A stretch of 12,486 nucleotides of DNA from CF-39 sp036518215 (GTDB lineage Bacteria > Chloroflexota > Limnocylindria > P2-11E): NCBI GenBank assembly GCA_036518215.1, contig DATDNP010000007.1, positions 1 to 12,486 of the forward strand, given 5' to 3'. Positions 1 to 6,982 of the stretch are shown piece by piece. How positions within the stretch are numbered: position 1 is the first letter of the stretch; each line of letters begins with the position of its first letter. The notes beneath the pieces are model-generated. The model did no database searches. It was not told the DNA's origin and saw only the letters and a list, made by a program, of their open reading frames with translations. The translations under genes were made by a program, and so were the position numbers.

Positions 1-248
1 AGGAAGATCATCGTCGTCCCGTGCATCGTGAACGCCTCGTTGTACTGCTGCGCCGTCAGGAGCGTGCCGTCTGGCGTCGCGAGCTGCGTGCGGATCGCCA
101 TCGCGAGCAGGCCGCCAGCGAGGAAGAACAGGAACGTCGTGGTGACGTAGAGGATCCCGATCTTCTTGTGATCGGTCGTGGTGATCCATTCCATGAGCCC
201 CGAATAACGGGGCTGGGCCACCGGGAGCGTCCGTTCGGCGGTCGCCAT
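1..248 (-). CDS. ctaD: Cytochrome c oxidase subunit I, N-terminal part (cut by window edge)
   Basis: This is the first 82 codons of the haem-copper oxidase catalytic subunit, which reduces O2 to water in the cytoplasmic membrane and pumps protons. The protein begins MATAERTLPVAQ. It carries the family signature TTTDHKKIGILY (residues 23-34), then the first membrane helix (about 30-50), and MHGTTMIF (75-82), whose histidine is a haem-a axial ligand in this family. The rest lies beyond position 1. I chose the ATG at 248: the in-frame GTG at 263 overlaps the predicted -10 box and has no ribosome binding site. A -35/-10 pair sits directly upstream, so the gene is probably transcribed separately from the zinc-ribbon gene behind it. 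The identity is firm; aa3 versus another A-type oxidase cannot be told from this fragment. Confidence 0.93.
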   Translation of the reverse strand, partial: MATAERTLPVAQPRYSGLMEWITTTDHKKIGILYVTTTFLFFLAGGLLAMAIRTQLATPDGTLLTAQQYNEAFTMHGTTMIF

Positions 249-285
249 CGGCGTCCATTCCACCGGGCGTCACTGCGAGTGTCAA
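249..285 (-). promoter_or_regulatory. Sigma-70-type promoter of ctaD, leaderless or nearly so
   Basis: On the minus strand a perfect TTGACA (280-285) is followed by a 17-base spacer and TGGAAT (257-262; four of six match TATAAT). Only 8 bases separate the -10 box from the ATG at 248. Transcription should start within a base or two of the start codon, leaving little or no leader. The -35 match and ideal spacing are seen directly; the start site is inferred. Confidence 0.65.
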
Positions 286-296
286 ATATCGGCGCT

Positions 297-320
297 GCGA
301 GGCCCCCTTTGGCCGCTCGC
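297..320 (-). terminator. Hairpin between the zinc-ribbon gene and ctaD (possible terminator)
   Basis: On the minus strand GCGA pairs with TCGC and GGCC with GGCC, with a two-base bulge on one side and a six-base AAAGGG loop. It lies 17 bases past the stop codon of the zinc-ribbon gene and just before the ctaD promoter, a sensible place for a terminator. No T-tract follows, so it is at best a weak intrinsic terminator and could be chance in GC-rich DNA. Confidence 0.3.
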
Positions 321-337
321 GAGCCTGCCGGACGCGG

Positions 338-577
338 CTAGAGGATGGAGCCGCAGGAGGGACAGCGGCCCGCGCGCTCGGACGCGCTCGCGCCGCACGA
401 GCGGCAGCGGAGGACGCCGGTCGCGTCGGTGTGGGAGAGACGCCGGCTCTCCTGATCGAACGCGGCGTCCCACCGCCGGCGGACCCGGATGTCGTCGCGC
501 GGTCGGCCACGGCCGAGCAGCAGCGCGACGATGGCGATGCCCGCGAAGAGGAGGAACGACCACACGAGATCGTTCAT
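338..577 (-). CDS. Small membrane protein with C-terminal zinc ribbon
   Basis: A 79-residue protein with one N-terminal membrane helix (about residues 5-22), a basic and acidic linker (23-55), and two CxxC pairs (C58/C61 and C72/C75) that should bind one Zn2+ as a zinc ribbon. The ribbon is probably cytoplasmic, given the arginines that follow the helix. Its ATG overlaps the RDD gene stop in an ATGA (574-577), which argues that it is real and translationally coupled to RDD. I do not recognise a named family; proteins of this shape (helix plus zinc ribbon) are common and mostly uncharacterised. Its place at the end of the RDD transcript suggests an accessory role in the same membrane module, but no function can be assigned. 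Confidence 0.8.
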   Translation of the reverse strand: MNDLVWSFLLFAGIAIVALLLGRGRPRDDIRVRRRWDAAFDQESRRLSHTDATGVLRCRSCGASASERAGRCPSCGSIL

Positions 578-1332
578 CGCGTGTCCCCGCCGCTCGCGCG
601 GAGCGATCGCGCGACCGCATGCAGCAGCTCGATGTCGTCACCCGCGCGCGCGGTGTCCAGCAGGTACGGACGGAGGCGCTCCGCGATCTGGTGCGCGACC
701 TTCGCGCGCTCGGCCGGTCGGAGCTTCGCCTCGCGCGCGACGAACTCGCGCACGAGACGCTGCGCCTCACCGGGCAGCGCACGCATCGCGACGGTCGCGC
801 CGTCTCCGAGCGGCGTCGTCGTGCGCAGCGAGAAGTAGTCGAGCCGCGGTCGCGGCGCGCGGACGACGTATGTGCCCGCAGCGATGTCGCCGAGACGCTG
901 CGATCGCGCGGACGCGATGACGATGACGAGCCCGAGGCCGTAGAAGACGGGCAGGAAGTCGACGACGCGCATGAGGTTGCGGATGAGGACCGCGATGAAG
1001 CCCGCCGGTGCGCCGTCGTCGCGAATGACGCGAAGCCCGAACATGCGCTTCCCGACCGTCTGGCCCTGCCAGAGCCATTCGAGGAGCACGAAGTACGACC
1101 ACGCGATCAGGAACGTGAGGAGGAAGAACACGCCGAACCACGGCGAGACGGCAGCCTCGAAGAGGAGATTCGACGCGATGCCGAACGCGAAGAGCGCGCC
1201 GATGAAGATGAGCGTGGCGATGGTGAAGTCGACGATCGCCGCGAACCCGCGGTTCCCGGCGGCGGCAAGGTCGTACCGCAGGATCACGTGATCGCTCGTC
1301 TCGACCTCGAGCCGGCCGAGCTGGACGGCCAT
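574..1332 (-). CDS. RDD-family membrane protein
   Basis: A 252-residue integral membrane protein of the RDD family (PF07828-type name: Arg-Asp-Asp domain). Visible hallmarks are GNRGFAAIVDF (residues 26-36) at the first helix, the second helix at about 64-85, GQTVGKRMFGLRVI (90-103), RNLMRVVDFLP (118-128) and QRLGDIAAGTYVV (146-158). A soluble, charged tail of about 90 residues follows, longer than in minimal RDD proteins. The frame stays open back to 1428, but I start at the ATG at 1332 because MAVQLGRLEVET is where family-like sequence begins and a TACCAT box lies six bases upstream. It is divergent from SpoIIM and coupled to the zinc-ribbon gene. RDD proteins recur next to MoxR/DUF58/SpoIIM genes; their biochemical role is unsettled, with transport suggested for some. 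The family call is firm, the function unknown. (The Pfam number is given from memory and should not be relied on.). Confidence 0.9.
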   Translation of the reverse strand: MAVQLGRLEVETSDHVILRYDLAAAGNRGFAAIVDFTIATLIFIGALFAFGIASNLLFEAAVSPWFGVFFLLTFLIAWSYFVLLEWLWQGQTVGKRMFGLRVIRDDGAPAGFIAVLIRNLMRVVDFLPVFYGLGLVIVIASARSQRLGDIAAGTYVVRAPRPRLDYFSLRTTTPLGDGATVAMRALPGEAQRLVREFVAREAKLRPAERAKVAHQIAERLRPYLLDTARAGDDIELLHAVARSLRASGGDTR

Positions 1333-1355
1333 GCGCTCATGGTACGTTCGCACGC
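1333..1355. promoter_or_regulatory. 23-bp divergent start region between RDD and SpoIIM
   Basis: The two genes start back to back with 23 bp between their first bases. On the minus strand TACCAT (1339-1344) lies six bases before the RDD ATG. On the plus strand TACGTT (1343-1348) lies seven bases before the SpoIIM GTG. The two boxes share two bases. There is no Shine-Dalgarno sequence for either gene in this gap, so both messages would be leaderless if these boxes are used. No convincing -35 is seen on either side, and TACGTT is a weak -10. Confidence 0.45.
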
Positions 1356-2309
1356 GTGACGATCGACCGCTTCGTCGAGGACCGCCGCGCGCGCTGGGCG
1401 CGGCTCGGCCAGCTCGTGTCCGCCGCACGCGGACGGGTCGATCGGCTCAAGGCCGACGAGGTGCTCGAGCTCGGACGCCTCTATCGCGCTACCACATCCG
1501 ATCTCGCGATCGCGCGGCGCGACTTCGCGCGCGACGTCGCGACAGAGCGGTTGAACGACCTCGTCGCCGCGGCGCATGCCCTCGTGTACAGCGAGGCGCC
1601 GACGAGCGGACGCCGCCTGCGGCGGTTCGTCGTCGAAGAGCTTCCCGCGAGCGTGCGCGCGCAGCTGCCGTGGACGCTCACCGCGATCGTCCTCTCGTTC
1701 GTCTTCGGGATCGCGACGTTCCTCATCGGGCTCGCATTCCCGCAGATCGCGCAGAGCGCGCTCCCCGAGGACGTCCGCCAGCAGCTCGCGCACCGCCAGC
1801 TCTGGACCGACATCCCCGAAGGGTTCCGGCCGATCGCGGGCCCGCTCATCATCGTGAACAACGTCCGCGTCGCCGTCGTCGCGTTCGCCGGCGGCATGAC
1901 GCTCGGCGTCCTCACCATGTACGTCCTCGTCACGAACGGCGCGATGCTCGGCACGATCTTCGCGGTCGTGCAGAGCTACGGGCTCTCGGGTGGGCTCCTC
2001 GCGTTCATCGCGGGACACGGCGTCCTCGAGCTGTCGGCGATCTTCCTCTCCGGCGGCGCGGGTCTGCGCTTCGCGTGGGCCATCGTCCGGCCGGGCGACC
2101 GGACGCGTGCCGACGCGCTGCGTCTCGGCGCGGGTCAGGCGACGAGAGTGATGCTCCTCGTCATCCCGGTGCTCGGCGTCGCGGGGCTGATCGAGGCGTT
2201 CGTCTCGCCGAGCGACATGTCGGAGTGGGCGAAGGCGAGCATCGGCATCACGACGGGCGTGCTCCTCTGGGGGTACATCCTCCTCGCCGGCCGGCGGCGC
2301 GCGGCCTGA
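1356..2309 (+). CDS. SpoIIM/DUF95-family membrane protein
   Basis: A 317-residue member of the stage II sporulation protein M (DUF95) family. A cytoplasmic helical, charged domain (1-103) precedes about five membrane segments: roughly 106-128, 170-192, 195-232, 264-283 and 296-311. Family signatures are NNVRVA (168-173), the GHGVLELSAIFLSGGAG stretch (220-236) and GLIEAFVSP (277-285). The start is a GTG. In spore formers SpoIIM acts with SpoIID and SpoIIP in engulfment, but these long non-Bacillus relatives are widespread in non-sporulating bacteria beside MoxR, DUF58 and RDD genes, and nothing else here indicates sporulation. It may be a membrane partner of the MoxR module. Its stop overlaps the MFS start, so the two are probably co-translated. 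The family is secure, the role inferred. Confidence 0.9.
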   Translation: MTIDRFVEDRRARWARLGQLVSAARGRVDRLKADEVLELGRLYRATTSDLAIARRDFARDVATERLNDLVAAAHALVYSEAPTSGRRLRRFVVEELPASVRAQLPWTLTAIVLSFVFGIATFLIGLAFPQIAQSALPEDVRQQLAHRQLWTDIPEGFRPIAGPLIIVNNVRVAVVAFAGGMTLGVLTMYVLVTNGAMLGTIFAVVQSYGLSGGLLAFIAGHGVLELSAIFLSGGAGLRFAWAIVRPGDRTRADALRLGAGQATRVMLLVIPVLGVAGLIEAFVSPSDMSEWAKASIGITTGVLLWGYILLAGRRRAA

Positions 2310-3562
2310 TGCGTTCGCTCGCGAACGCACGCCGGCCCTGGATCGCGCTCCGCAACCCGAACTTCCGCCTCTACTTCGGCGGACAGATCGTCTCGCTCTC
2401 GGGCACGTGGATGCAGCGCATCGGTCAGTCGTGGCTCGTGCTCGATCTCGACCCGTCACCGCTCGCGCTCGGCACGCTCACCGTCCTTCAGTTCGCGCCG
2501 ATCCTGCTGCTCTCGCTCTTCGCGGGCAGCATCGTCGACCGCTTCTCGAAGCGGTGGCTCGTCTTCGTCCTGCAGGCGGCCGCGCTCGTGCAGGCGACCG
2601 CGCTCGCCGCGCTCGTCCTCACGCACACCGTGCAGATCTGGCACGTGTACGTGCTCGCCGCGATGCTCGGCACGATCAGCGCGTTCGACTCGCCGGCGCG
2701 TCAGACGTTCGTCTCGGAGCTCGTTCCGCGCGAGGAGATCCAGAGCGCCGTCGGGCTGAACGCCTCGGCATTCAACGTCGCGCGCATCTTCGGCCCGGGC
2801 GTGGGCGGGCTCATCATCGCCGCCGCGGGCGTCGGGTGGTGCTTCGCGATCAACGCCGCGAGCTACGTCGCCGTGCTCGTCGCGCTCGCGGCGATGCGCG
2901 GCGACGCGCTGCTCCCCGGCGAACGATCGCGCGGGCGGGTCCTCGGCGACATCGCGGGCGGGCTGCGCTACGTCGTGCGCGAGCCCGAGATCGGCGGGCC
3001 GCTCCTCCTCGCCGTGTTCGTCGGCACCTTCGGATACAACTTCAGCGTCGCGCTGCCGCTCCTCGCGCGCTATACGTTCGGCGCAGGCGCCGCGGGCTTC
3101 GGCCTCCTCAACGCCGCGCAGGGCGTCGGGTCGCTCGTCGGCGCGCTCATCGTCGCGTCGCGGACGACGCCGACCGTCGAGACGCTCGTGGTCGCGGCGA
3201 GCGTGTTCGCCGTCCTCCTCATCGCGCTCGGCGCGTCACCGGCCTTCATCGTCGCCGCGCTCGTGCTCGTGTTCGTGGGCATCGCGGGCGTGAACGCGAC
3301 CACCGGGACGAACGCGCTCCTGCAGCTGCGCAGCGAGCCCGCGTATCGCGGGCGCGTCCTCTCGCTCTACTTCATCGCCTTCGCCGGCACGACGCCGTTC
3401 GGCGGAGCGTTCACCGGCGCGATCGCGAACGAATGGAACGTGCGGGTCGCGCTCTTCGTGAACGCGGCACTCGTCGTCGTCGGCGCGGCGCTCGCGTTGC
3501 TCTACGTGCGCCGCCGGCGGCCGCTCGCCGCCGCGGTCGGAGATCGCGCCGGCCGCGGCTGA
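2309..3562 (+). CDS. MFS transporter, EntS/MFS_3-like exporter
   Basis: A 417-residue major facilitator protein with about 12 membrane helices. The N-terminus NPNFRLYFGGQIVSLSGTW (17-35) and the loop GSIVDRFSKR (73-82, the motif A position) are typical of the MFS_3 group that includes the enterobactin exporter EntS. DSPARQTFVSELVP (127-140) and NASAFNVARIFGPGVGG (151-167) are further hallmarks of the group. It should export small molecules by proton antiport; the substrate cannot be read from sequence. The ATG at 2309 shares its first base with the SpoIIM stop (TGATG), giving translational coupling. The frame is open far upstream in the SpoIIM shadow frame, which is not coding. The stop lies 10 bp from that of the convergent DUF58 gene, with no terminator visible between them. 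An MFS gene inside a MoxR-type locus is not a usual component. Confidence 0.92.
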   Translation: MRSLANARRPWIALRNPNFRLYFGGQIVSLSGTWMQRIGQSWLVLDLDPSPLALGTLTVLQFAPILLLSLFAGSIVDRFSKRWLVFVLQAAALVQATALAALVLTHTVQIWHVYVLAAMLGTISAFDSPARQTFVSELVPREEIQSAVGLNASAFNVARIFGPGVGGLIIAAAGVGWCFAINAASYVAVLVALAAMRGDALLPGERSRGRVLGDIAGGLRYVVREPEIGGPLLLAVFVGTFGYNFSVALPLLARYTFGAGAAGFGLLNAAQGVGSLVGALIVASRTTPTVETLVVAASVFAVLLIALGASPAFIVAALVLVFVGIAGVNATTGTNALLQLRSEPAYRGRVLSLYFIAFAGTTPFGGAFTGAIANEWNVRVALFVNAALVVVGAALALLYVRRRRPLAAAVGDRAGRG

Positions 3563-3572
3563 CGGCGACCAG

Positions 3573-4928
3573 CTAGAGGAAGCGCCGCTTCAATTCGAGA
3601 TAACGCTGGATCGTCGCGGCGGTGAGCCGCTCGGCAGGAACGTCGATGGTGTGCACGCCACGCCGTCGCAGGATCGCAAGCGCTCGCGTGCGCGCATCGG
3701 CGACCTCCTTCGCGACGACCTTCTCGTAGAGCTCCGTCGTCGAGGTCGGCGTCCGCGCGGCGACCTCGGCGAGCTGCGGATCGGCGAGGAGGCAGCAGAG
3801 GACGAGGTTGTGCCCCGCGAGCCTCGTCACGGCGGCGACGAGCGCGCGCGACGCCTCCTCGTCGACGAGATCCGTGAAGAGCACGACCAGCGAACGACGT
3901 CCGCCGTGCGCGCGGAGGAACTCGAACGCGGCGCGATAGTCGGGCTCGGTCGTCGTCACCTCGATGCGGCGCAGCTCTTCCGTGAGCCGCAGGAACTGCC
4001 GCCGGCCGCGCCGCGGGACCGCGTAGGCGCGCACCGTGTCGGCGAAGCCGAGCATGCCGACCTCGTCACCCTTCGCGATCGCGACGTACGACAGCATGAG
4101 CGCCGTGTTCACGGCGTGATCGAGCTTCGTGAGACCGCCGAGCGTGCTCGACATCATCCGGCCAGCGTCGAGGAGGATCTGGACGCGCTGCTGGCGCTCG
4201 GTCTCGTACTCGACCGTGATCGGACGTCCGCGACGAGCCGTCGCCGTCCACGAGATCGAGCGCGGGTCGTCGTCGGGGAGGTACTCGCGCAGCCGCTCGA
4301 AGACGCTACCCGCGCCGGGGATGCGCGCGCGCCGCTGCCCCGCGTCGTATACCAGCCCTCGCCGCAGCGTCACCTCGTAGCGGTGGATCTCGCGGAGATT
4401 CGGGTAGACCTTCGCGGGCGCGGCGGCCGCGACGCGGCCCTGCTTCTCGATGAGATCGAGCGGACCGCGGACGCGGAGATGCACGTCGCCGAAGGCGTAG
4501 GTGCCGCGGTAGCGCGGCCGCGTCACGTACTCGACGTCGGCCGCCTCGTGCGGCGCGACGTCGACGGCGAGGCGCCGCGCGTCGACATCGAATGACGAAG
4601 GGACGGCATCGACGAGGACGGCGCGCAGCGGACGCGCGAACGGGTTCGCGACGTGCAGTCCGACGCGGTTCCCCACACCGATCGAGAGCTGCGGCTCGGC
4701 GACGCGAGTGACCGGGACGCGCTCCGGGCGCGGCGTCGCGACGGCATCGACGACCGCGAGCGCGAGCGCAAGGACGACGACGAGGACAGCGAGGACGACG
4801 AACGCTTCGGAGACGACCCCGAGCGCGAGCGGCACCGACGCGGCGAGCACGATCGCGAAGAGCCGCGGGCGCGGGAGCGGGATGCGGCTCAGCGTGGGAC
4901 GTCGAGGCGCGCGAGGACGCGCCGGCAC
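3573..4928 (-). CDS. DUF58 protein (MoxR partner, vWA-like)
   Basis: A 451-residue membrane-anchored protein. Two adjacent N-terminal helices (about 23-39 and 42-60) are followed by a beta-rich region (70-165), then the DUF58 core REYLPDDDPRSISW (214-227) with the ARRGRPITVEYE stretch (231-242). After it comes a vWA-like fold starting LDAGRMMSS (253-261, in place of the classic DxSxS metal site) and continuing to LFTDLVDEE (350-358). DUF58 proteins are partners of MoxR AAA+ ATPases. The start is uncertain: the GTG at 4928 overlaps the MoxR end by 40 bases and has no clear ribosome binding site. The only other nearby option is an unusual CTG close to the MoxR stop. It is the last gene of the long minus-strand run and converges on the MFS gene. 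Confidence 0.9.
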   Translation of the reverse strand: MPARPRAPRRPTLSRIPLPRPRLFAIVLAASVPLALGVVSEAFVVLAVLVVVLALALAVVDAVATPRPERVPVTRVAEPQLSIGVGNRVGLHVANPFARPLRAVLVDAVPSSFDVDARRLAVDVAPHEAADVEYVTRPRYRGTYAFGDVHLRVRGPLDLIEKQGRVAAAAPAKVYPNLREIHRYEVTLRRGLVYDAGQRRARIPGAGSVFERLREYLPDDDPRSISWTATARRGRPITVEYETERQQRVQILLDAGRMMSSTLGGLTKLDHAVNTALMLSYVAIAKGDEVGMLGFADTVRAYAVPRRGRRQFLRLTEELRRIEVTTTEPDYRAAFEFLRAHGGRRSLVVLFTDLVDEEASRALVAAVTRLAGHNLVLCCLLADPQLAEVAARTPTSTTELYEKVVAKEVADARTRALAILRRRGVHTIDVPAERLTAATIQRYLELKRRFL

Positions 4929-5830
4929 ACCGCGTCGGCGTCGAGCCCCTCGATCTCGGCCTCGGCGCGGAGGACGATGCGGTGTCGCAGCGTCGGGGTG
5001 GCGAGCGACTTCACGTCATCGGGGGTCACGAAATCGCGCCCCTCGATCGCGGCGGCGGTCTTCGCCGCGCGCAGGAGGTGCACGCCCGCACGCGGGCTCG
5101 CACCGAGGATGAGATCGCCGGATCGGCGCGTCTCCTCGACGATGCGGACGATGTAATCGAGGACCGAGTCCTCCACCGTCACCGACGCGACCTCGCTCGC
5201 GCACGCGTCGATCGTTCCCGCGGGGAACGGATCGAGCGACGCGACCTGCGCGAGCGGCTGACCCTTGTCGTGGGCCCGCAGGATGTCGCGCTCCTCCGTC
5301 CCCTCGGGGTAGCGCACGATCGCCTTGAAGAGGAAGCGGTCGAGCTCGGCCTCGGGGAGCGGATAGGTGCCCTCGTACTCGACGGGGTTCTGCGTCGCGA
5401 GGACGAGGAACGGCCTCGGGAGGGCGCGCGCGTCGCCCTCGAGGGTCACCTGCTTCTCCTCCATCGCCTCGAGGAGCGCGGCCTGCGCCTTCGCCGGCGC
5501 GCGGTTCACCTCGTCCGCGAGCACGACGTTCGCGAAGATCGGACCCTCCTTCACTCGGAACGAGCTCGTCGAGATCTCGTACACCGACGTGCCGGTGATG
5601 TCCGACGGCATGAGGTCGGGCGTGAACTGGATGCGCTTGAACGTTCCGCCGATGAGCCGCGCGATCGTGCGCGCGAGGAGCGTCTTCGCGGTCCCGGGCA
5701 CACCCTCGATGAGCAGATGCCCGCCGAGGACGAGCGCGATGAACGCGAGGCGGACGGTCTCGTCCTGCCCGACGACGATGCGATGCACGTCCGCCGTGAA
5801 GCGCTCGGCGACCTCGCGCGTGCGGCTCAT
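4889..5830 (-). CDS. moxR: MoxR-family AAA+ ATPase
   Basis: A 313-residue AAA+ ATPase of normal MoxR length. Visible motifs are Walker A GVPGTAKT (43-50), Walker B VVLADEVNR (102-110), sensor 1 ATQNP (145-149), the EYEGTYPLPEAELDRF region (151-166) and sensor 2 GASPRAG (243-249). All catalytic residues are present, so it should hydrolyse ATP and act as a cytoplasmic chaperone or maturation factor, normally together with a vWA-like partner such as the DUF58 protein encoded next. The frame is open to 6376, but the ATG at 5830 is right: the homologous region begins MSRTREVAERF, and the ATG overlaps the DUF4350 stop as ATGA (5827-5830). The symbol denotes the family; paralogue assignment (moxR1, 2 or 3) cannot be made from one locus, though the neighbours recall the mycobacterial moxR2 locus. 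Confidence 0.97.
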   Translation of the reverse strand: MSRTREVAERFTADVHRIVVGQDETVRLAFIALVLGGHLLIEGVPGTAKTLLARTIARLIGGTFKRIQFTPDLMPSDITGTSVYEISTSSFRVKEGPIFANVVLADEVNRAPAKAQAALLEAMEEKQVTLEGDARALPRPFLVLATQNPVEYEGTYPLPEAELDRFLFKAIVRYPEGTEERDILRAHDKGQPLAQVASLDPFPAGTIDACASEVASVTVEDSVLDYIVRIVEETRRSGDLILGASPRAGVHLLRAAKTAAAIEGRDFVTPDDVKSLATPTLRHRIVLRAEAEIEGLDADAVCRRVLARLDVPR

Positions 5831-6951
5831 GAGGTGGCCAACAGCTGGTCGATGTGTCGGACGGTACGGAGGAGCTGGTCTTCCCGCAAGGGCCGCGCGA
5901 GCGCGTCGTCCACAGCGCGCGCTTCGGCGGCACGCGCGCGGTCGCGGGCCGCGAGGACGCCGAGCACGCGCTCGAAGTCCGTCGCCGGATCGAGGCCCAG
6001 CTCGCGCGCGAGGCCGCTCCGCAGATCGCCACGAAGCCGTCGTCGCGCGACCTCGCCCCGCCCGGACCGCCGGACGAGGCCGGCGAAGCCGCGAACGTAC
6101 TCGAGGCTCGAGCGCGCCGGGCGCACCGTGAGAGGGATGGGCGGGCCGAGCCGCCGGCCGGTGAGGATGAGATAGAGGAGCGTGACCGCGGTCATGAAGA
6201 CGAGGGCGCGTCCGGCCCACGTGCGCTCGAGCAGCACCGTGACGTCGCTCGAGGGATGGACGCCGTGGTGGTACTCGTCGAACGCGAGCGCGCCGGCGGC
6301 GAGCGCCGGCTTCGCGAGCGCGAGCACGACGCGGGCGTTGTCGCCATCGGCGAGCCCGCCCGCGATGAACGGCCACAGGCTCCCGACGGCGATGAAGACC
6401 CCGCTACCCTCGCGCACCGAGACGATGATCGGCGCGCGGCCGTCGGTCGCGAGAACGTCCGCGTTCGCGCCGGCCGCGAAGACGACGCCGCGATCGACGA
6501 CGATGGTGCGGGCGGGTGGATCCGCGAACGCGGCGTTCGCCAGGTCGTGCGGACCGGGCAGTGCCACACCCGCGATGCTGATGCCGTACGCGCCGAGGAG
6601 CCCGCGCTCGGCGAGGCCGAGCTCGGTCGCGACGACGACGGTCCCGCCGGTCCTCACGAAGTCGCGGATCTTCGCGACGTCAGCGTCGGTCACGAGCTCG
6701 CTCGCTCCGAGGAGGATGACGACGCGCGCATCCGCCGGCGTGAACGCGTCGCCCTCGAGCGTCGTCGTCGCCGCGCCGAGCGAGGAGAGATACGTGCGGA
6801 GCGCCGCTGCGCCGCCTGGTCCGTCGTCGTACACCGAGCCGGTCCGATCCTCGCTGCCGCTGGTGCCGCGCGCCGTCACGACGACGACGATGACGGTGAG
6901 CACGAGGAGTCCCGCCGCGATGAGATACAGCGGATCGATGCGCCGCCTCAT
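5827..6951 (-). CDS. DUF4350-domain membrane protein
   Basis: A 374-residue protein with a membrane helix at 8-26 and an extracytoplasmic domain (about 40-240) that resembles the class I glutamine amidotransferase-like fold of DUF4350 proteins: SVYDDGPGGAAALRTYL (39-55), VVILLGASELVTD (77-89) and GGTVVVATELG (102-112). FDEYHHGVHPSSD (224-236) follows, then a second helix (247-264) and a cytoplasmic tail with EYVRGFAGLVRRSG (284-297). These are family hallmarks; catalytic residues of true amidotransferases are not evident. DUF4350 genes commonly lie beside moxR and DUF58 genes. I start at the ATG at 6951, where the membrane anchor begins, although the frame is open to 7209 within the upstream gene. 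The stop overlaps the MoxR start. Function is unknown beyond membership of the module. Confidence 0.86.
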   Translation of the reverse strand: MRRRIDPLYLIAAGLLVLTVIVVVVTARGTSGSEDRTGSVYDDGPGGAAALRTYLSSLGAATTTLEGDAFTPADARVVILLGASELVTDADVAKIRDFVRTGGTVVVATELGLAERGLLGAYGISIAGVALPGPHDLANAAFADPPARTIVVDRGVVFAAGANADVLATDGRAPIIVSVREGSGVFIAVGSLWPFIAGGLADGDNARVVLALAKPALAAGALAFDEYHHGVHPSSDVTVLLERTWAGRALVFMTAVTLLYLILTGRRLGPPIPLTVRPARSSLEYVRGFAGLVRRSGRGEVARRRLRGDLRSGLARELGLDPATDFERVLGVLAARDRARAAEARAVDDALARPLREDQLLRTVRHIDQLLATS

Positions 6952-6982
6952 GCGGCGAGCTCGCTCGTCGCTCGACGCGCTC

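Noticed and set aside
1331..2308. Plus-strand open frame continuous with the MFS gene, giving a 743-residue reading
   Set aside because: The first 326 codons are an arginine-rich shadow of SpoIIM in another frame; recognisable MFS sequence begins at the ATG at 2309.
1356..2309. SpoIIM as evidence for endospore formation
   Set aside because: This long DUF95 type is widespread in non-sporulating bacteria with MoxR clusters; no other sporulation gene is visible.
1284..2459. 391-residue minus-strand open frame opposite SpoIIM and MFS
   Set aside because: Low-complexity Arg/Glu/Asp-rich product, antisense to two clear membrane-protein genes; a GC-rich shadow.
5831..6376. N-terminal extension of MoxR in the same frame
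   Set aside because: The added residues are Arg/Ala-rich, lie over the DUF4350 gene, and MoxR homology starts at the ATG at 5830.
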